A stretch of 64,000 bases of DNA from Psychroflexus salis. GTDB lineage: Bacteria > Bacteroidota > Bacteroidia > Flavobacteriales > Flavobacteriaceae. The stretch covers positions 1 through 64,000 of the forward strand of contig NZ_BMGL01000014.1 in NCBI RefSeq assembly GCF_014640175.1, given 5' to 3'. Below, piece by piece: positions 26,678 to 37,848 of this stretch. Each line of letters starts with the position of its first letter. The stretch's first letter is position 1. Both the position numbers and the translations under genes were made by a program. The notes beneath the pieces were generated by a model. The model was not told the origin of the DNA. It searched no databases and saw nothing but the letters and a program-made list of their open reading frames with translations.

Positions 26678-26693
26678 TTAAAGAATTTTAAAA

Positions 26694-27392
26694 ATGGCAA
26701 AAATCACTAAAAAGCAAAAAGAAGCAAAAGCTAAAATAGATACATCAAATCTCTATTCTGTAGCTGAAGCTTCTGCTTTAGTAAAAGATACTAGTTCTGC
26801 TAATTTCGATGAGTCTATCGATTTAGCAATTAGATTAAATGTAGACCCAAGGAAAGCTAACCAAATGGTTAGAGGCGTGGTTACACTTCCACACGGAACA
26901 GGTAAAGTTGTTCGTGTTTTAGCATTGGTAACTCCAGATAAAGAACAAGAAGCAAAAGATGCTGGAGCTGATTTCGTTGGTTTGGATGAATACCTAGAGA
27001 AAATTAAATCTGGGTGGACCGATGTAGATGTTATTGTTACTATGCCTGCTGTTATGGGTAAGCTTGGGCCTTTAGGAAGAATCTTAGGACCAAGAGGTTT
27101 AATGCCTAATCCTAAAACAGGTACGGTTACCATGGATGTTGCAAAAGCAGTATCTGATGTTAAAGGTGGTAAAATTGACTTTAAAGTCGATAAAACAGGA
27201 ATCGTTCATGCATCTGTTGGTAAAGCATCATTCGAAAACGAACAAATTGCAGGAAATGCAAGGGAGCTTCTTAATACCATCGTAAAGTTAAAACCATCGG
27301 TAGTTAAGGGAACTTATATAAAAAGCATTAATATATCATCAACAATGGGACCTGGTATTTCTATAGATACGAAAAGGTTTACTGAGCAATAA
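26694..27392 (+). CDS. rplA: 50S ribosomal protein L1 (uL1)
   Basis: 232 residues: [27 protein letters not shown]-like opening, [36 protein letters not shown] (the diagnostic L1 segment) and FTEQ end. It forms the L1 stalk and can repress its own mRNA in other bacteria. I saw no obvious L1-site mimic ahead of rplK. It starts 16 nt after rplK. Confidence 0.98.
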   Translation: MAKITKKQKEAKAKIDTSNLYSVAEASALVKDTSSANFDESIDLAIRLNVDPRKANQMVRGVVTLPHGTGKVVRVLALVTPDKEQEAKDAGADFVGLDEYLEKIKSGWTDVDVIVTMPAVMGKLGPLGRILGPRGLMPNPKTGTVTMDVAKAVSDVKGGKIDFKVDKTGIVHASVGKASFENEQIAGNARELLNTIVKLKPSVVKGTYIKSINISSTMGPGISIDTKRFTEQ

Positions 27393-27401
27393 TTTAGGAT
27401 T

Positions 27402-27920
27402 ATGACAAGAGAAGAAAAATCACAAGTAATACAAGATTTAACTGCCCAGTTAGCTGAAACACCTAACATTTATTTAGCCGATATCTCTGGTTTAAACGCA
27501 GAAGATACTAGTAAGTTAAGAAGAGCTTGTTTTAAGGCTAACATAAAGTTGATGGTAGTTAAAAACACTTTACTGTCTAAAGCAATGGCTTCGTCAGATA
27601 AAGAGTTTGGAAATCTTCCAGATACATTAAAAGGTAATACTTCTATAATGTTATCTGAAACAGGAAATGGCCCTGCTAAAGTCATTAAAGATTTCAGAAA
27701 GAAAAATGATAAACCATTGCTTAAAGGAGCTTATGTAGAAGAAGCTATCTACGTAGGAGACGATTATCTGGAGACTCTGTACAACATTAAGTCTAAAGAT
27801 GAAGTTATTGGAGATATCATCGGATTGCTTCAATCGCCAGCTAAGAATGTTATATCCGCATTAAAATCAAGCGGAAACAAACTTTCTGGTATATTGAAAA
27901 CTCTTTCTGAAAAAGAATAA
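27402..27920 (+). CDS. rplJ: 50S ribosomal protein L10 (uL10)
   Basis: 172 residues. The N-terminal rRNA-binding domain (EEKSQVIQDLTAQLAETPNIYLADISGLNAEDTSKLRR, then KLMVVKNTLLSKA) precedes the C-terminal helix that binds L7/L12 dimers (IISALKSSGNKLSGILKTLSEKE-type). It is the base of the ribosomal stalk. It starts 9 nt after rplA and is 51 nt before rplL. Confidence 0.97.
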   Translation: MTREEKSQVIQDLTAQLAETPNIYLADISGLNAEDTSKLRRACFKANIKLMVVKNTLLSKAMASSDKEFGNLPDTLKGNTSIMLSETGNGPAKVIKDFRKKNDKPLLKGAYVEEAIYVGDDYLETLYNIKSKDEVIGDIIGLLQSPAKNVISALKSSGNKLSGILKTLSEKE

Positions 27921-27971
27921 GTAACACACTAAATTAATTATAAATAACAAAATTTTTTAAAAACGATAGAA

Positions 27972-28346
27972 ATGGCAGATTTAAAAGAATTCGCAGAACA
28001 ATTAGTTAATCTTACTGTAAAAGAAGTAAATGAATTAGCTGATATTTTAAAAGAAGAGTACGGAATTGTGCCAGCTGCTGCTGCAGTAGCTGTTGCAGGT
28101 GGAGCCGCTGCAGGTGGTGAAGCTCAAGAAGAGCAAACTGAATTTGACGTAATCTTAAAAGCTCCAGGTGGGTCTAAGTTAGCAGTTGTTAAACTTGTTA
28201 AAGAGTTAACTGGACTTGGTCTTAAAGATGCTAAAGGTTTAGTAGATGGTGCACCAGCTCCAGTTAAAGAGGGTGTATCTAAAGATGAAGCAGAATCTTT
28301 AAAATCACAATTAGAAGAAGCAGGAGCTGAAGTTGAGCTTAAGTAA
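27972..28346 (+). CDS. rplL: 50S ribosomal protein L7/L12 (bL12)
   Basis: 124 residues: an N-terminal dimerisation domain, an Ala/Gly-rich hinge ([17 protein letters not shown]) and the C-terminal factor-binding domain ([39 protein letters not shown]). The C-terminal domain recruits EF-Tu and EF-G. It is followed by a 165-nt structured gap that probably tunes rpoB expression. Confidence 0.98.
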   Translation: MADLKEFAEQLVNLTVKEVNELADILKEEYGIVPAAAAVAVAGGAAAGGEAQEEQTEFDVILKAPGGSKLAVVKLVKELTGLGLKDAKGLVDGAPAPVKEGVSKDEAESLKSQLEEAGAEVELK

Positions 28347-28369
28347 GCTCTTCTGTAGATAATTTATAA

Positions 28370-28453
28370 GGTTTAGGCCCTCAGAATTTTATCTGATGGT
28401 CTAGACCATTTTGCGTATTTATACGCCACAATGTTTTTAAACATTATTTTTTT
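28370..28453 (+). promoter_or_regulatory. Attenuator-like hairpins between rplL and rpoB
   Basis: Three consecutive hairpins can be drawn. The first is long: GGTTTAGGCC (28370-28379) with GGTCTAGACC (28398-28407), extended inside by TCAGA/TCTGA (28381-28385/28392-28396). The second is GCGTA/TACGC (28413-28417/28422-28426). The third, AATGTTT/AAACATT (28430-28436/28439-28445), is followed by seven T and resembles a weak terminator. This suggests partial termination before rpoB. Confidence 0.65.
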
Positions 28454-28456
28454 AGT

Positions 28457-28464
28457 TAATTTTG
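28457..28464 (+). promoter_or_regulatory. -7 promoter element before rpoB
   Basis: TAATTTTG, a perfect TAnnTTTG, just after the attenuator-like hairpins and 47 nt before the rpoB ATG. It may give rpoBC a second, independent promoter. Confidence 0.5.
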
Positions 28465-28511
28465 TAGTAAAGAGCTATTTAGCTTAATTAATGCATTAAA
28501 TTCTTCCTTAG

Positions 28512-31500
28512 ATGTTAGCAACGCAAAACGAACGCTTTAGTTTTTCAACAGTTACCAACAAGCCTGATTATCCAGATTTTCTTGATATCCAAGTAAAATC
28601 ATTTAAAGATTTTTTTCAGCTTGAAACAAAAACCGTTGAAAGAGCAAACGAAGGTTTATATAAAACCTTCAAAGAAAATTTTCCTATTACAGATACAAGA
28701 AACCAATTTGTATTAGAATTTATCGATTACTTTATAGACCCTCCAAGATATTCCATCCAGGAATGTATTGAACGTGGTTTAACATACAGCGTGCCCCTAA
28801 AAGCCCGCTTAAAACTTTATTGTACAGATCCAGAACATGAAGATTTTGAAACAATTGTACAGGATGTTTATTTAGGAACTATTCCTTACATGACTCCGAG
28901 TGGTACTTTTGTTATAAATGGAGCAGAACGTGTGGTAGTCTCTCAATTGCACAGATCACCAGGTGTATTTTTTGGTCAATCTTTTCATGCAAATGGAACT
29001 AAATTATATTCTGCAAGGGTAATTCCTTTTAAGGGTTCTTGGATAGAATTTGCTACCGATATTAACAGCGTTATGTACGCTTATATCGATAGAAAGAAAA
29101 AATTGCCGGTGACTACCTTATTTAGAGCTATTGGTTTTGAGAGAGATAAGGATATCTTAGAAATATTCGATCTAGCTGAAGAAGTTAAAGTTTCCAAAGC
29201 AGGTTTAAAGCGTGTTTTGGGAAGAAAGCTTGCTGCTCGTGTACTGAATACATGGTATGAAGATTTCGTAGATGAAGACACAGGAGAAGTAGTTTCTATT
29301 GAAAGAAATGAAATTGTACTTGATCGAGATACTATCTTAGAAAAAGAACATATTGAAGATATTATCGAGACGGGCTCCAAAACAATATTGCTTCATAAAG
29401 AAGATAATTTAACGGGAGATTACGCGATTATTTACAATACATTGCAAAAAGATCCTACTAACTCTGAAAAAGAAGCAGTAGAACATATATACAGACAATT
29501 ACGTAATGCTGAACCGCCAGACGAAGAAACAGCACGTGGTATTATTGAAAAATTATTTTTTAGTGATCAACGTTATAATCTTGGTGAAGTTGGCCGTTAT
29601 AGAATGAATAAAAAGTTAGGACTTGATATCGAAATGGATAAAAAAGTTTTAACAAAGTTAGATATTATCACGATTATTAAATATTTAATCGAATTGGTAA
29701 ATTCTAAAGCTGAAGTAGATGATATAGACCACTTGTCTAATAGACGTGTAAGAACTGTAGGCGAACAACTTTCGCAACAATTTGGTGTTGGTTTATCTCG
29801 TATGGCTAGAACTATTCGTGAACGTATGAACGTACGTGATAACGAAGTTTTTACGCCTATTGACTTAATTAACGCAAAAACTCTTTCATCTGTAATCAAT
29901 TCCTTCTTTGGTACCAATCAGCTTTCTCAATTTATGGATCAAACCAATCCAATTGCTGAATTGACCAACAAACGTAGATTATCTGCTTTAGGCCCAGGTG
30001 GTCTATCGAGAGAACGAGCAGGCTTCGAAGTACGTGATGTACATTACACTCACTACGGTAGACTATGCCCTATTGAAACTCCCGAAGGTCCGAACATTGG
30101 TTTGATATCTTCTATGTCTGTTTATGGTAAGGTGAACAGTATGGGGTTCATCGAAACACCTTATAGAAAGGTTGAAAATGGAAAAATTAATTTCGATGAA
30201 AAACCTATTTACCTTTCTGCTGAAGAAGAAGAAGGCAAATTAATTGCACAGGCTAATATTGATATAGCAGAAGATGGAGCCATTAAAGCAGAGCGAGTAA
30301 TTGCTCGTATGGAAGGTGATTTTCCAGTTGTAGATCCTAAAGAAGTAAATTACATAGATGTAGCTCCAAACCAAATATCTTCCATATCTGCATCATTAAT
30401 TCCATTTTTAGAACACGATGATGCAAACCGCGCACTTATGGGATCGAATATGATGCGACAAGCAGTTCCATTGTTAAGAGTAGACTCTCCAATTGTAGGA
30501 ACCGGCTTAGAAAGAAGAGTAGCAAAAGATTCACGTGTTTTAATTAATGCTGAAGGCAACGGAGTTGTTGAATACGTAGACGCTGAAAAAATTGTAATTA
30601 AATACGATAGGACTGAAGAAGAAAGAATGATAAGTTTTGAATCTGACTCAAAAACTTACGAGCTTATTAAATTCAGAAAAACTAATCAAGGCACATCTAT
30701 AAACCTAAAACCAATTGTTAGTGTTGGAGATCGTGTAGAAGAAGGCCAAGTTCTCTGTCAAGGCTATGCAACTGAAAAGGGCGAATTAGCATTGGGTAGA
30801 AATATGAAAGTTGCTTTCATGCCTTGGAAAGGATATAACTTCGAAGATGCAATCGTGCTTTCTGAAAAAGTAGTAAGAGACGACATCCTTACTTCTATTC
30901 ACATCGATGAGTATTCCTTGGAAGTTAGAGATACTAAATTAGGAAATGAAGAGCTAACTGCAGACATCCCTAATGTATCAGAAGAAGCAACTAAAGATTT
31001 AGATGAAAATGGTATGATTCGCATAGGAGCTGAAATTAAGCCTGGCGACATATTAATTGGTAAAATTACTCCAAAAGGAGAAAGCGACCCTACACCAGAA
31101 GAGAAACTTTTAAGAGCTATTTTTGGAGACAAAGCTGGGGATGTTAAGGATGCTTCACTAAAAGCTTCACCTTCGCTTAACGGAGTAGTTATCAATAAAA
31201 AATTATTCTCTAGAGCAATAAAAGATAAACGTGCTAGAGCTAAAGATAAGCAAGAAATAGACCGATTAGAAAGTAAATATGCTGTTAAATTTGAAGAACT
31301 GCGTAGCGTATTAATCGATAAACTTTTTGCACTTGTAAATGGTAAAACTGCACAAGGTGTAATGAACGATTTAGGTGAAGAAGTTTTACCTAAAGGAAAG
31401 AAATACACCCTGAAAATGTTAAACTCAGTTGACGATTTCTCTCACCTTACACAAGGTACTTGGACCACAGATGATGACTTAAATGGCTTAGTAACCGATT

Positions 31501-32324
31501 TACTTCACAATTATAAAATTAAATTAAACGATCTTCAAGGAAACTTAAGACGTGAAAAATTTACGATAAGTGTTGGAGATGAGTTACCATCTGGTATTTT
31601 AAAATTAGCTAAAATTTATGTTGCTAAAAAACGTAAATTAAAAGTTGGTGATAAAATGGCTGGACGTCACGGTAACAAAGGTATTGTAGCTAAAATAGTT
31701 CGACAAGAAGACATGCCATTTTTAGAAGATGGAACTCCTGTCGATATTGTTTTAAATCCACTTGGTGTACCTTCTCGTATGAATATTGGTCAAATTTATG
31801 AAACTGTTTTAGGTTGGGCTGGGCAAAAATTAGGGCGCAAGTTTGCAACTCCAATTTTTGATGGCGCAACTATAGACCAAATAAATTCACTAACCGACGA
31901 AGCAGGAATTCCAAGATATGGTCATACTTATTTATACGATGGTGGAACTGGAGAACGTTTTGACCAGCCAGCAACAGTAGGTGTGATATATATGTTGAAG
32001 CTAGGACACATGATTGAAGATAAAATGCATGCACGTTCAATTGGTCCATATTCATTAATAACACAACAACCCCTTGGTGGTAAAGCACAGTTTGGTGGTC
32101 AGCGTTTTGGTGAAATGGAAGTTTGGGCGCTTGAAGCTTATGGAGCTTCAAGTACATTACGCGAGATTTTAACTGTAAAATCAGACGACGTAATCGGTAG
32201 AGCTAAAACTTACGAAGCAATCGTTAAAGGAGAACCGATGCCAGAACCTGGCATTCCAGAATCGTTTAACGTATTAATGCACGAATTGAAAGGTCTTGGA
32301 TTAGACTTAAAATTAGAAGAGTAA
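28512..32324 (+). CDS. rpoB: DNA-directed RNA polymerase subunit beta
   Basis: 1270 residues, full length for Bacteroidetes. Clear landmarks: [22 protein letters not shown], the rifampicin region [19 protein letters not shown] and [57 protein letters not shown] and the C-terminal [24 protein letters not shown]. The residue aligned with E. coli His526 is Asn486 here (codon AAC at 29967-29969), a substitution known to lower rifampicin binding in other species. It is followed by rpoC after 77 nt with a small hairpin between. Confidence 0.99.
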   Translation: MLATQNERFSFSTVTNKPDYPDFLDIQVKSFKDFFQLETKTVERANEGLYKTFKENFPITDTRNQFVLEFIDYFIDPPRYSIQECIERGLTYSVPLKARLKLYCTDPEHEDFETIVQDVYLGTIPYMTPSGTFVINGAERVVVSQLHRSPGVFFGQSFHANGTKLYSARVIPFKGSWIEFATDINSVMYAYIDRKKKLPVTTLFRAIGFERDKDILEIFDLAEEVKVSKAGLKRVLGRKLAARVLNTWYEDFVDEDTGEVVSIERNEIVLDRDTILEKEHIEDIIETGSKTILLHKEDNLTGDYAIIYNTLQKDPTNSEKEAVEHIYRQLRNAEPPDEETARGIIEKLFFSDQRYNLGEVGRYRMNKKLGLDIEMDKKVLTKLDIITIIKYLIELVNSKAEVDDIDHLSNRRVRTVGEQLSQQFGVGLSRMARTIRERMNVRDNEVFTPIDLINAKTLSSVINSFFGTNQLSQFMDQTNPIAELTNKRRLSALGPGGLSRERAGFEVRDVHYTHYGRLCPIETPEGPNIGLISSMSVYGKVNSMGFIETPYRKVENGKINFDEKPIYLSAEEEEGKLIAQANIDIAEDGAIKAERVIARMEGDFPVVDPKEVNYIDVAPNQISSISASLIPFLEHDDANRALMGSNMMRQAVPLLRVDSPIVGTGLERRVAKDSRVLINAEGNGVVEYVDAEKIVIKYDRTEEERMISFESDSKTYELIKFRKTNQGTSINLKPIVSVGDRVEEGQVLCQGYATEKGELALGRNMKVAFMPWKGYNFEDAIVLSEKVVRDDILTSIHIDEYSLEVRDTKLGNEELTADIPNVSEEATKDLDENGMIRIGAEIKPGDILIGKITPKGESDPTPEEKLLRAIFGDKAGDVKDASLKASPSLNGVVINKKLFSRAIKDKRARAKDKQEIDRLESKYAVKFEELRSVLIDKLFALVNGKTAQGVMNDLGEEVLPKGKKYTLKMLNSVDDFSHLTQGTWTTDDDLNGLVTDLLHNYKIKLNDLQGNLRREKFTISVGDELPSGILKLAKIYVAKKRKLKVGDKMAGRHGNKGIVAKIVRQEDMPFLEDGTPVDIVLNPLGVPSRMNIGQIYETVLGWAGQKLGRKFATPIFDGATIDQINSLTDEAGIPRYGHTYLYDGGTGERFDQPATVGVIYMLKLGHMIEDKMHARSIGPYSLITQQPLGGKAQFGGQRFGEMEVWALEAYGASSTLREILTVKSDDVIGRAKTYEAIVKGEPMPEPGIPESFNVLMHELKGLGLDLKLEE

Positions 32325-32329
32325 AGTCT

Positions 32330-32351
32330 TGCCGCAGCTTGTGTTGCGGCA
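32330..32351 (+). other. Small hairpin between rpoB and rpoC
   Basis: Perfect 7-bp stem TGCCGCA (32330-32336) with TGCGGCA (32345-32351), 8-nt loop, 5 nt after the rpoB stop codon. There is no T run, so transcription should continue into rpoC. It may protect or mark a processing site. Confidence 0.55.
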
Positions 32352-32401
32352 TTACTTCTTATATTACAAAATTTAGATTAATTCTTTAGCAAACTTGTAC
32401 T

Positions 32402-35400
32402 ATGGCAAGAAATAATGAAAAGGATACCCAAAAGAGATTTAATAAAATCTCTATCGGTTTAGCTTCACCAGAGCAGATTTTAAGCGAATCTCGAGGAGAA
32501 GTTTTAAAACCAGAAACAATTAACTACAGAACCCACAAGCCAGAGCGCGACGGCCTTTTTTGCGAACGTATCTTTGGTCCCGTAAAGGACTACGAATGTG
32601 CTTGTGGTAAATATAAAAGAATTCGATACAAAGGTATTGTATGCGATCGCTGTGGAGTTGAAGTAACTGAAAAAAAAGTACGTAGAGAACGTGTAGGTCA
32701 CATTAGTTTAGTGGTGCCTGTAGCGCATATTTGGTACTTCCGCTCTTTACCTAACAAATTGGGTTATTTACTTGGTATCCCGTCTAAAAAATTAGACATG
32801 ATTATTTACTACGAAAGATATGTAGTAATTCAACCAGGTGATGCCAAAAATGAAGAAGGTGAAGCACTTCAAAAAATGGATTTCTTAACAGAAGAAGAAT
32901 ACCTAAATATTTTAGATAGTCTTCCACAAGAAAACCAGTATTTAGATGATGAAGACCCAAATAAATTTATCGCTAAAATGGGTGCAGAATGCCTTATCGA
33001 AATATTGAAGCGACTAGATTTAGATGAACTTTCATACGATTTAAGACACAAAGCTAACAACGAAACTTCTAAGCAACGTAAAACTGAAGCTTTAAAACGC
33101 CTACAAGTAGTAGAATCTTTAAGAGATTCAAAAAATAATCGTGAAAATAATCCTGAGTGGATGATTATGAAAGTAATCCCAGTTATACCACCAGAATTAA
33201 GACCATTAGTTCCACTTGATGGTGGCCGATTTGCTACATCAGATTTAAACGATTTGTATAGAAGAGTTATTATCCGTAACAATCGTTTAAAACGATTAAT
33301 GGAAATAAAAGCTCCTGAAGTAATTTTACGTAACGAAAAACGTATGTTACAAGAATCTGTAGATTCTCTTTTCGATAATACACGTAAATCTTCAGCTGTA
33401 AAAACAGATTCAAACCGACCTTTAAAATCACTTTCAGATTCTTTGAAAGGTAAACAAGGTAGATTTAGACAAAACCTATTGGGTAAACGTGTAGATTATT
33501 CTGCTCGTTCTGTTATTGTTGTTGGTCCTGAACTAAAAATGTTTGAATGTGGTTTGCCAAAAGATATGGCTGCTGAACTTTACAAACCATTCATTGTTCG
33601 AAAATTAATCGAACGTGGAATTGTTAAAACAGTAAAATCTGCTAAAAAAATAATAGATAAAAAAGAACCAGTAGTTTGGGATATTCTCGAAAACGTTCTT
33701 AAAGGACATCCAGTTTTATTAAACCGTGCTCCTACACTTCACCGTTTAGGAATCCAAGCTTTTCAGCCTAAATTAATCGAAGGGAAAGCAATTCAGTTGC
33801 ATCCTTTAGTTTGTACAGCTTTTAACGCGGATTTTGATGGTGACCAAATGGCAGTTCATTTACCTCTTGGCCCAGAAGCAATTTTAGAAGCACAATTATT
33901 AATGCTTGCTTCTCATAATATTCTAAATCCAGCTAATGGTTCGCCTATTACTGTTCCATCTCAAGATATGGTCCTTGGTTTATATTATATGACCAAAGAA
34001 CTTAAAACAACTAATGAACATAAAGTTTTAGGTGAAGGCTTAACATTTTATTCTGCAGAAGAAGTGGAAATTGCTTACAACGAACGTAAACTAGAACTTA
34101 ATGCAGCAATTAAAGTAAGAACAAAAGACTTTAATGAAGAAGGAGAACTTGTAAATAAAATTATGGAAACCACTTGTGGTCGTGTTTTATTTAACAAATA
34201 TGTACCAGAAGCTGTAGGTTACATAAATCAAGTTTTAAATAAAAAAGCGCTAAGAGATGTTATTGGAAAGGTGCTTAAAGTAACTAATGTTCCAGAAACT
34301 AGTGCATTTCTTGATAGTATTAAATCTCTTGGTTATGAATTTGCATTTAAAGGTGGTTTGTCGTTTTCATTAGGAGACATTATTATTCCAGAAGAAAAAC
34401 AATCACTTATTGATGATGCTAACGAACAAGTTTCAGGTGTTGTAGCTAACTATAACATGGGTCTTATTACCAATAACGAACGTTATAACCAAGTTATTGA
34501 TATTTGGACAGCAACAAATGCAAACCTTACTGAACTAGCAATGAAGCGAATTACAGAAGATAAACAAGGATTCAATTCTGTGTTTATGATGTTAGATTCT
34601 GGTGCTCGTGGCTCTAAAGAACAAATTAGACAGCTAACAGGTATGCGTGGATTAATGGCTAAGCCTAAAAAATCCACTTCAGCAGGTGGCGAAATTATTG
34701 AAAACCCAATTCTTTCTAACTTTAAAGAAGGTTTATCAATTTTAGAATATTTTATTTCAACACACGGTGCGCGTAAAGGTCTTGCCGATACGGCACTTAA
34801 AACTGCCGATGCTGGTTACTTAACTAGACGTTTAGTAGATGTTTCTCAAGATGTTATTGTTAGAGAAGAAGATTGTGGAACATTGCGAGGTATCGAAGTA
34901 ACTGCGCTTAAGAAGAATGAAGAAGTTGTTGAAACTTTAGCAGAAAGAGTTGTAGGTAGAACTTCATTGAATGACATTGTAGACCCAATTTCACAGGAGT
35001 TAATTGTGGCAGAAGGTCTTGAGATTTCAGAAGACGCTGCAAGTAAAATTGAAGCATCTGTCTTAAACTCTGTTGAAGTACGTTCGCCACTAACTTGTGA
35101 ATCTAAAAAAGGTATTTGTGTTAAATGCTATGGTAGAAATTTAGCTACTGGCAAAACTGTTCAACGTGGTGAAGCAGTAGGTGTTGTAGCTGCACAATCT
35201 ATTGGAGAACCAGGTACTCAGCTTACCTTAAGAACTTTCCACGTAGGTGGTATTGCAGGTAACATTTCTGAAGAAAATAAACTTGAAGCTAAGTTTGAAG
35301 GTATTGCAGAAATAGAAGATTTAAAAACCGTAAAAGGCAAAGATAACGACGATAAAGATGCTGAAATTGTAATTTCAAGAACTTCCGAAATCAAAATTGT

Positions 35401-36709
35401 TGATAAAAAATCTGGAATCGTTTTAAGTACAAACGTTATTCCTTACGGTTCGCAATGCTTTGTGAAAAATGGCGATAAAATTAAACCAGGCGATGTAATT
35501 TGTAAGTGGGACCCATATAATGGTGTTATTATTTCAGAATTTGCTGGTCAAATTGAATTTGAAAACATTATTCAAGGTCAAACTTATTCGGTTGAAAGTG
35601 ATGAACAAACTGGATTCGAAGAAAAAGTGATTATAGAATCTAAGAATAAACGTAAAATCCCTACACTACATATCTTAGATAGAAGTGGAGAGAAACAACG
35701 CTCTTATAATCTGCCTGTTGGTGCTCACTTAATGGTTAACGACGACGAAAAAATAAACATAGGTAAAGTGCTAGTTAAAATACCTCGTAAATCTTCTAAA
35801 GCAGGAGATATTACAGGTGGTTTGCCACGACTTACCGAATTGTTTGAAGCGAGAAACCCTTCTAATCCTGCAGTTGTAAGTGAAATTGACGGTGTAGTTT
35901 CTTTTGGAAAAATTAAACGAGGTAATCGCGAAATTATCGTAGAGTCTAAACTTGGTGAAATTAAAAAATACTTGGTTAAATTATCAAATCAAATTCTTGT
36001 TCAAGAAAATGATTATGTTAGAGCAGGTATGCCACTTTCTGATGGATCTGTTACCCCAGAAGATATCTTAAATATCAAAGGACCTAGTGCTGTACAACAG
36101 TACTTAGTAAACGAAGTGCAAGAAGTATATCGTTTACAAGGTGTTCAAATTAACGATAAGCACTTCGAAGTAGTCGTAAGACAGATGATGCGTAAAGTTA
36201 AAATTAAAGACTCTGGAGATACTATCTTCTTAGAAAATCAATTAATCCATAAAGAAGACTTTATAGAAGAGAATGATAATATTTATGGCAAAAAAGTAGT
36301 AGAAGATGCAGGCGATAGCATTAATCTTAAGCCAGGACAAATTGTTACCTTACGTGAATTGAGAGACGAAAACTCTTCATTAAAACGAGAAGACAAACAA
36401 CTTGTTCAAGCAAGAGATGCTGAGCCAGCAACAGCTACCCCGATTTTACAAGGTATTACAAGAGCTTCACTTCAAACTAAGTCATTTATCTCTGCTGCAT
36501 CATTCCAAGAGACTACAAAAGTTTTAAATGAAGCTGCTGTAAGTGGTAAAGTAGATCGCTTAGAAGGCCTCAAAGAAAATGTTATTGTAGGACACAAAAT
36601 CCCTGCAGGAACTGGTCTTAGAGAGTTCGATAATATTATTGTAGGTTCTAAAGAAGAAATGGATTCTATGCTAACTGGTGTAGAAGAAACCAAAGTGAAT
36701 TTTAATTAA
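32402..36709 (+). CDS. rpoC: DNA-directed RNA polymerase subunit beta'
   Basis: 1435 residues. The N-terminal zinc site is CACGKYK...CDRCG. The catalytic loop [12 protein letters not shown], which carries three Asp for Mg2+, lies near residue 475. The second zinc site reads [13 protein letters not shown], preceded by REEDCGT. The trigger-loop region is [20 protein letters not shown]. The C-terminus includes [26 protein letters not shown] sandwich-barrel insertion (~1000-1150) is typical of Bacteroidetes. It is followed after 7 nt by the DUF3467 gene. Confidence 0.99.
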   Translation: MARNNEKDTQKRFNKISIGLASPEQILSESRGEVLKPETINYRTHKPERDGLFCERIFGPVKDYECACGKYKRIRYKGIVCDRCGVEVTEKKVRRERVGHISLVVPVAHIWYFRSLPNKLGYLLGIPSKKLDMIIYYERYVVIQPGDAKNEEGEALQKMDFLTEEEYLNILDSLPQENQYLDDEDPNKFIAKMGAECLIEILKRLDLDELSYDLRHKANNETSKQRKTEALKRLQVVESLRDSKNNRENNPEWMIMKVIPVIPPELRPLVPLDGGRFATSDLNDLYRRVIIRNNRLKRLMEIKAPEVILRNEKRMLQESVDSLFDNTRKSSAVKTDSNRPLKSLSDSLKGKQGRFRQNLLGKRVDYSARSVIVVGPELKMFECGLPKDMAAELYKPFIVRKLIERGIVKTVKSAKKIIDKKEPVVWDILENVLKGHPVLLNRAPTLHRLGIQAFQPKLIEGKAIQLHPLVCTAFNADFDGDQMAVHLPLGPEAILEAQLLMLASHNILNPANGSPITVPSQDMVLGLYYMTKELKTTNEHKVLGEGLTFYSAEEVEIAYNERKLELNAAIKVRTKDFNEEGELVNKIMETTCGRVLFNKYVPEAVGYINQVLNKKALRDVIGKVLKVTNVPETSAFLDSIKSLGYEFAFKGGLSFSLGDIIIPEEKQSLIDDANEQVSGVVANYNMGLITNNERYNQVIDIWTATNANLTELAMKRITEDKQGFNSVFMMLDSGARGSKEQIRQLTGMRGLMAKPKKSTSAGGEIIENPILSNFKEGLSILEYFISTHGARKGLADTALKTADAGYLTRRLVDVSQDVIVREEDCGTLRGIEVTALKKNEEVVETLAERVVGRTSLNDIVDPISQELIVAEGLEISEDAASKIEASVLNSVEVRSPLTCESKKGICVKCYGRNLATGKTVQRGEAVGVVAAQSIGEPGTQLTLRTFHVGGIAGNISEENKLEAKFEGIAEIEDLKTVKGKDNDDKDAEIVISRTSEIKIVDKKSGIVLSTNVIPYGSQCFVKNGDKIKPGDVICKWDPYNGVIISEFAGQIEFENIIQGQTYSVESDEQTGFEEKVIIESKNKRKIPTLHILDRSGEKQRSYNLPVGAHLMVNDDEKINIGKVLVKIPRKSSKAGDITGGLPRLTELFEARNPSNPAVVSEIDGVVSFGKIKRGNREIIVESKLGEIKKYLVKLSNQILVQENDYVRAGMPLSDGSVTPEDILNIKGPSAVQQYLVNEVQEVYRLQGVQINDKHFEVVVRQMMRKVKIKDSGDTIFLENQLIHKEDFIEENDNIYGKKVVEDAGDSINLKPGQIVTLRELRDENSSLKREDKQLVQARDAEPATATPILQGITRASLQTKSFISAASFQETTKVLNEAAVSGKVDRLEGLKENVIVGHKIPAGTGLREFDNIIVGSKEEMDSMLTGVEETKVNFN

Positions 36710-36716
36710 TTAATTT

Positions 36717-37031
36717 ATGAGCGACCAAAAAGAAAATAAGCAGAAAAAGCTAAACATTCAATTAGATGATGAAACTGCTCAAGGAAAGTACAGTAATTTG
36801 GCTATCATTAATCATTCAGTTACAGAGTTTGTTTTAGATTTTGTAAATGTAATGCCTGGTACTCCTAAAAGCAAAGTTCAGTCTAGAATAATTCTTACTC
36901 CACAGCATGCAAAACGATTGCTTAAAGCTTTGAATGATAACATTCATCGTTTTGAAAATGCGAATGGTAAAATAGAAGAACAAGAAAAGCATAGTATTCC
37001 GCTTAATTTCGGTCCAACTGGTCAAGCTTAA
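36717..37031 (+). CDS. DUF3467 family protein
   Basis: 104 residues: QLDDETAQGKYSNLAIINHSVTEFVLDFVNVMPGTPKSKVQSRIILTPQHAKRLL covers most of the DUF3467 domain (36762-36920). The function is unknown. In Bacteroidetes it sits directly after rpoC, here with a 7-nt gap, so it is probably made with RNA polymerase. It has no signal or membrane segment and both ends are charged. A terminator follows. Confidence 0.88.
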   Translation: MSDQKENKQKKLNIQLDDETAQGKYSNLAIINHSVTEFVLDFVNVMPGTPKSKVQSRIILTPQHAKRLLKALNDNIHRFENANGKIEEQEKHSIPLNFGPTGQA

Positions 37032-37035
37032 CAAC

Positions 37036-37063
37036 AAAAACTCGGTGAAAACCGAGTTTTTTT
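37036..37063 (+). terminator. Intrinsic terminator of the rpoBC-DUF3467 unit
   Basis: Perfect 11-bp stem AAAAACTCGGT (37036-37046) with ACCGAGTTTTT (37051-37061), a GAAA tetraloop, and a T run to 37063. Confidence 0.9.
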
Positions 37064-37067
37064 AATA

Positions 37068-37111
37068 CCAAAGTGTCATTTGTAACTTCAGTGTTGTGAA
37101 TGACACTTTGG
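37068..37111 (+). promoter_or_regulatory. 13-bp inverted repeat upstream of grpE-dnaJ
   Basis: Perfect arms CCAAAGTGTCATT (37068-37080) and AATGACACTTTGG (37099-37111) with an 18-nt spacer. The right arm also contains TGACA-N3-TGGCA. It is not the CIRCE element (TTAGCACTC-N9-GAGTGCTAA). It follows the previous terminator and precedes the chaperone genes, so it is a candidate operator for heat-shock control. Confidence 0.5.
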
Positions 37112-37164
37112 CATTTTTAGGTAACTGGCAATGCTTTTGATTATTAGTTATAAAATTGTATAAA

Positions 37165-37833
37165 ATGTCTGAAAATAATACTATAGATAAAGAAAAGGCT
37201 GGAGCTGAAGAAAATCAAAACTCTACTAAATCAGCTAACCAAAGCGATGAAAACCAAGTTAAAGATGAAGTTTCTGAAAATGAAAACACTAAGCATTCTG
37301 ATGCTACAGAGCAATTGAAAGAAGATACAGAGGACAACAAGGCTAAGGAAGATGCAACTGAAGTTAAAGAAGAGCAAGAATTAACAGTTGAAGAAAAATT
37401 AAAGTTAGAAGTAGACGTGCAGAAAGATAAATATTTGCGTCTTTTCGCTGAATTTGAAAATTATAAACGCAGAACAAGTAAAGAGCGCCTTGAGCTTTTT
37501 AAAACTGCAGGCCAAGAAGTTATGCAATCTATGCTTCCAGTAATTGATGATTTTGATCGTGCTCTAAAAGAAATTTCAAAATCTGATGATAAAGATGCTG
37601 TTAAAGGTGTTGAATTAATATATTCCAAATTAAAGGATACTTTAAAGGCAAAAGGACTTGAAGAAATGTCAGTAAAAATTGGAGACACTTTTGATGGAGA
37701 TTTGCATGAAGCCATAACGCAAATTCCAGCACCAGAAGAGAAGCTTAAAGGTAAAATCATTGATATTGTAGAAAAAGGTTATACCCTAGGTGAAAAAATA
37801 ATTCGTTATCCAAAAGTGGTAACGGGTAAATAA
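37165..37833 (+). CDS. grpE: Nucleotide exchange factor GrpE
   Basis: 222 residues. Residues 1-~75 are a low-complexity acidic stretch (many Glu, Asp, Asn, Lys). The coiled coil (ELTVEEKLKLEVDVQKDKYLRLFAEFENYKRRTSKERLELF) and the beta-wing head (MLPVIDDFDRAL, then FDGDLHEAITQIPAPEEKLKGKIIDIVEKGYTLGEKIIRYPKVVTGK) follow. GrpE exchanges nucleotide on DnaK. The ATG at 37165 is preferred over the in-frame TTG at 37156. It lies 15 nt before dnaJ, in one unit. DnaK is not in the window. Confidence 0.95.
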   Translation: MSENNTIDKEKAGAEENQNSTKSANQSDENQVKDEVSENENTKHSDATEQLKEDTEDNKAKEDATEVKEEQELTVEEKLKLEVDVQKDKYLRLFAEFENYKRRTSKERLELFKTAGQEVMQSMLPVIDDFDRALKEISKSDDKDAVKGVELIYSKLKDTLKAKGLEEMSVKIGDTFDGDLHEAITQIPAPEEKLKGKIIDIVEKGYTLGEKIIRYPKVVTGK

Positions 37834-37848
37834 TTTAGAAAAAATAAT

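Noticed and set aside
31870-32157. Long antisense reading frames inside rpoB, rpoC, rplA, dnaJ and others
   Set aside because: They mirror strongly coded genes on the other strand, have no family-like features and no own promoters.
37068-37111. CIRCE/HrcA operator upstream of grpE
   Set aside because: The arms do not match TTAGCACTC/GAGTGCTAA and the spacer is 18 nt rather than 9.
37081-37150. Sigma-54 promoter before grpE, suggested by TTGGCA and TGGCA words
   Set aside because: The GG-N10-GC spacing required for a -24/-12 promoter is not met.
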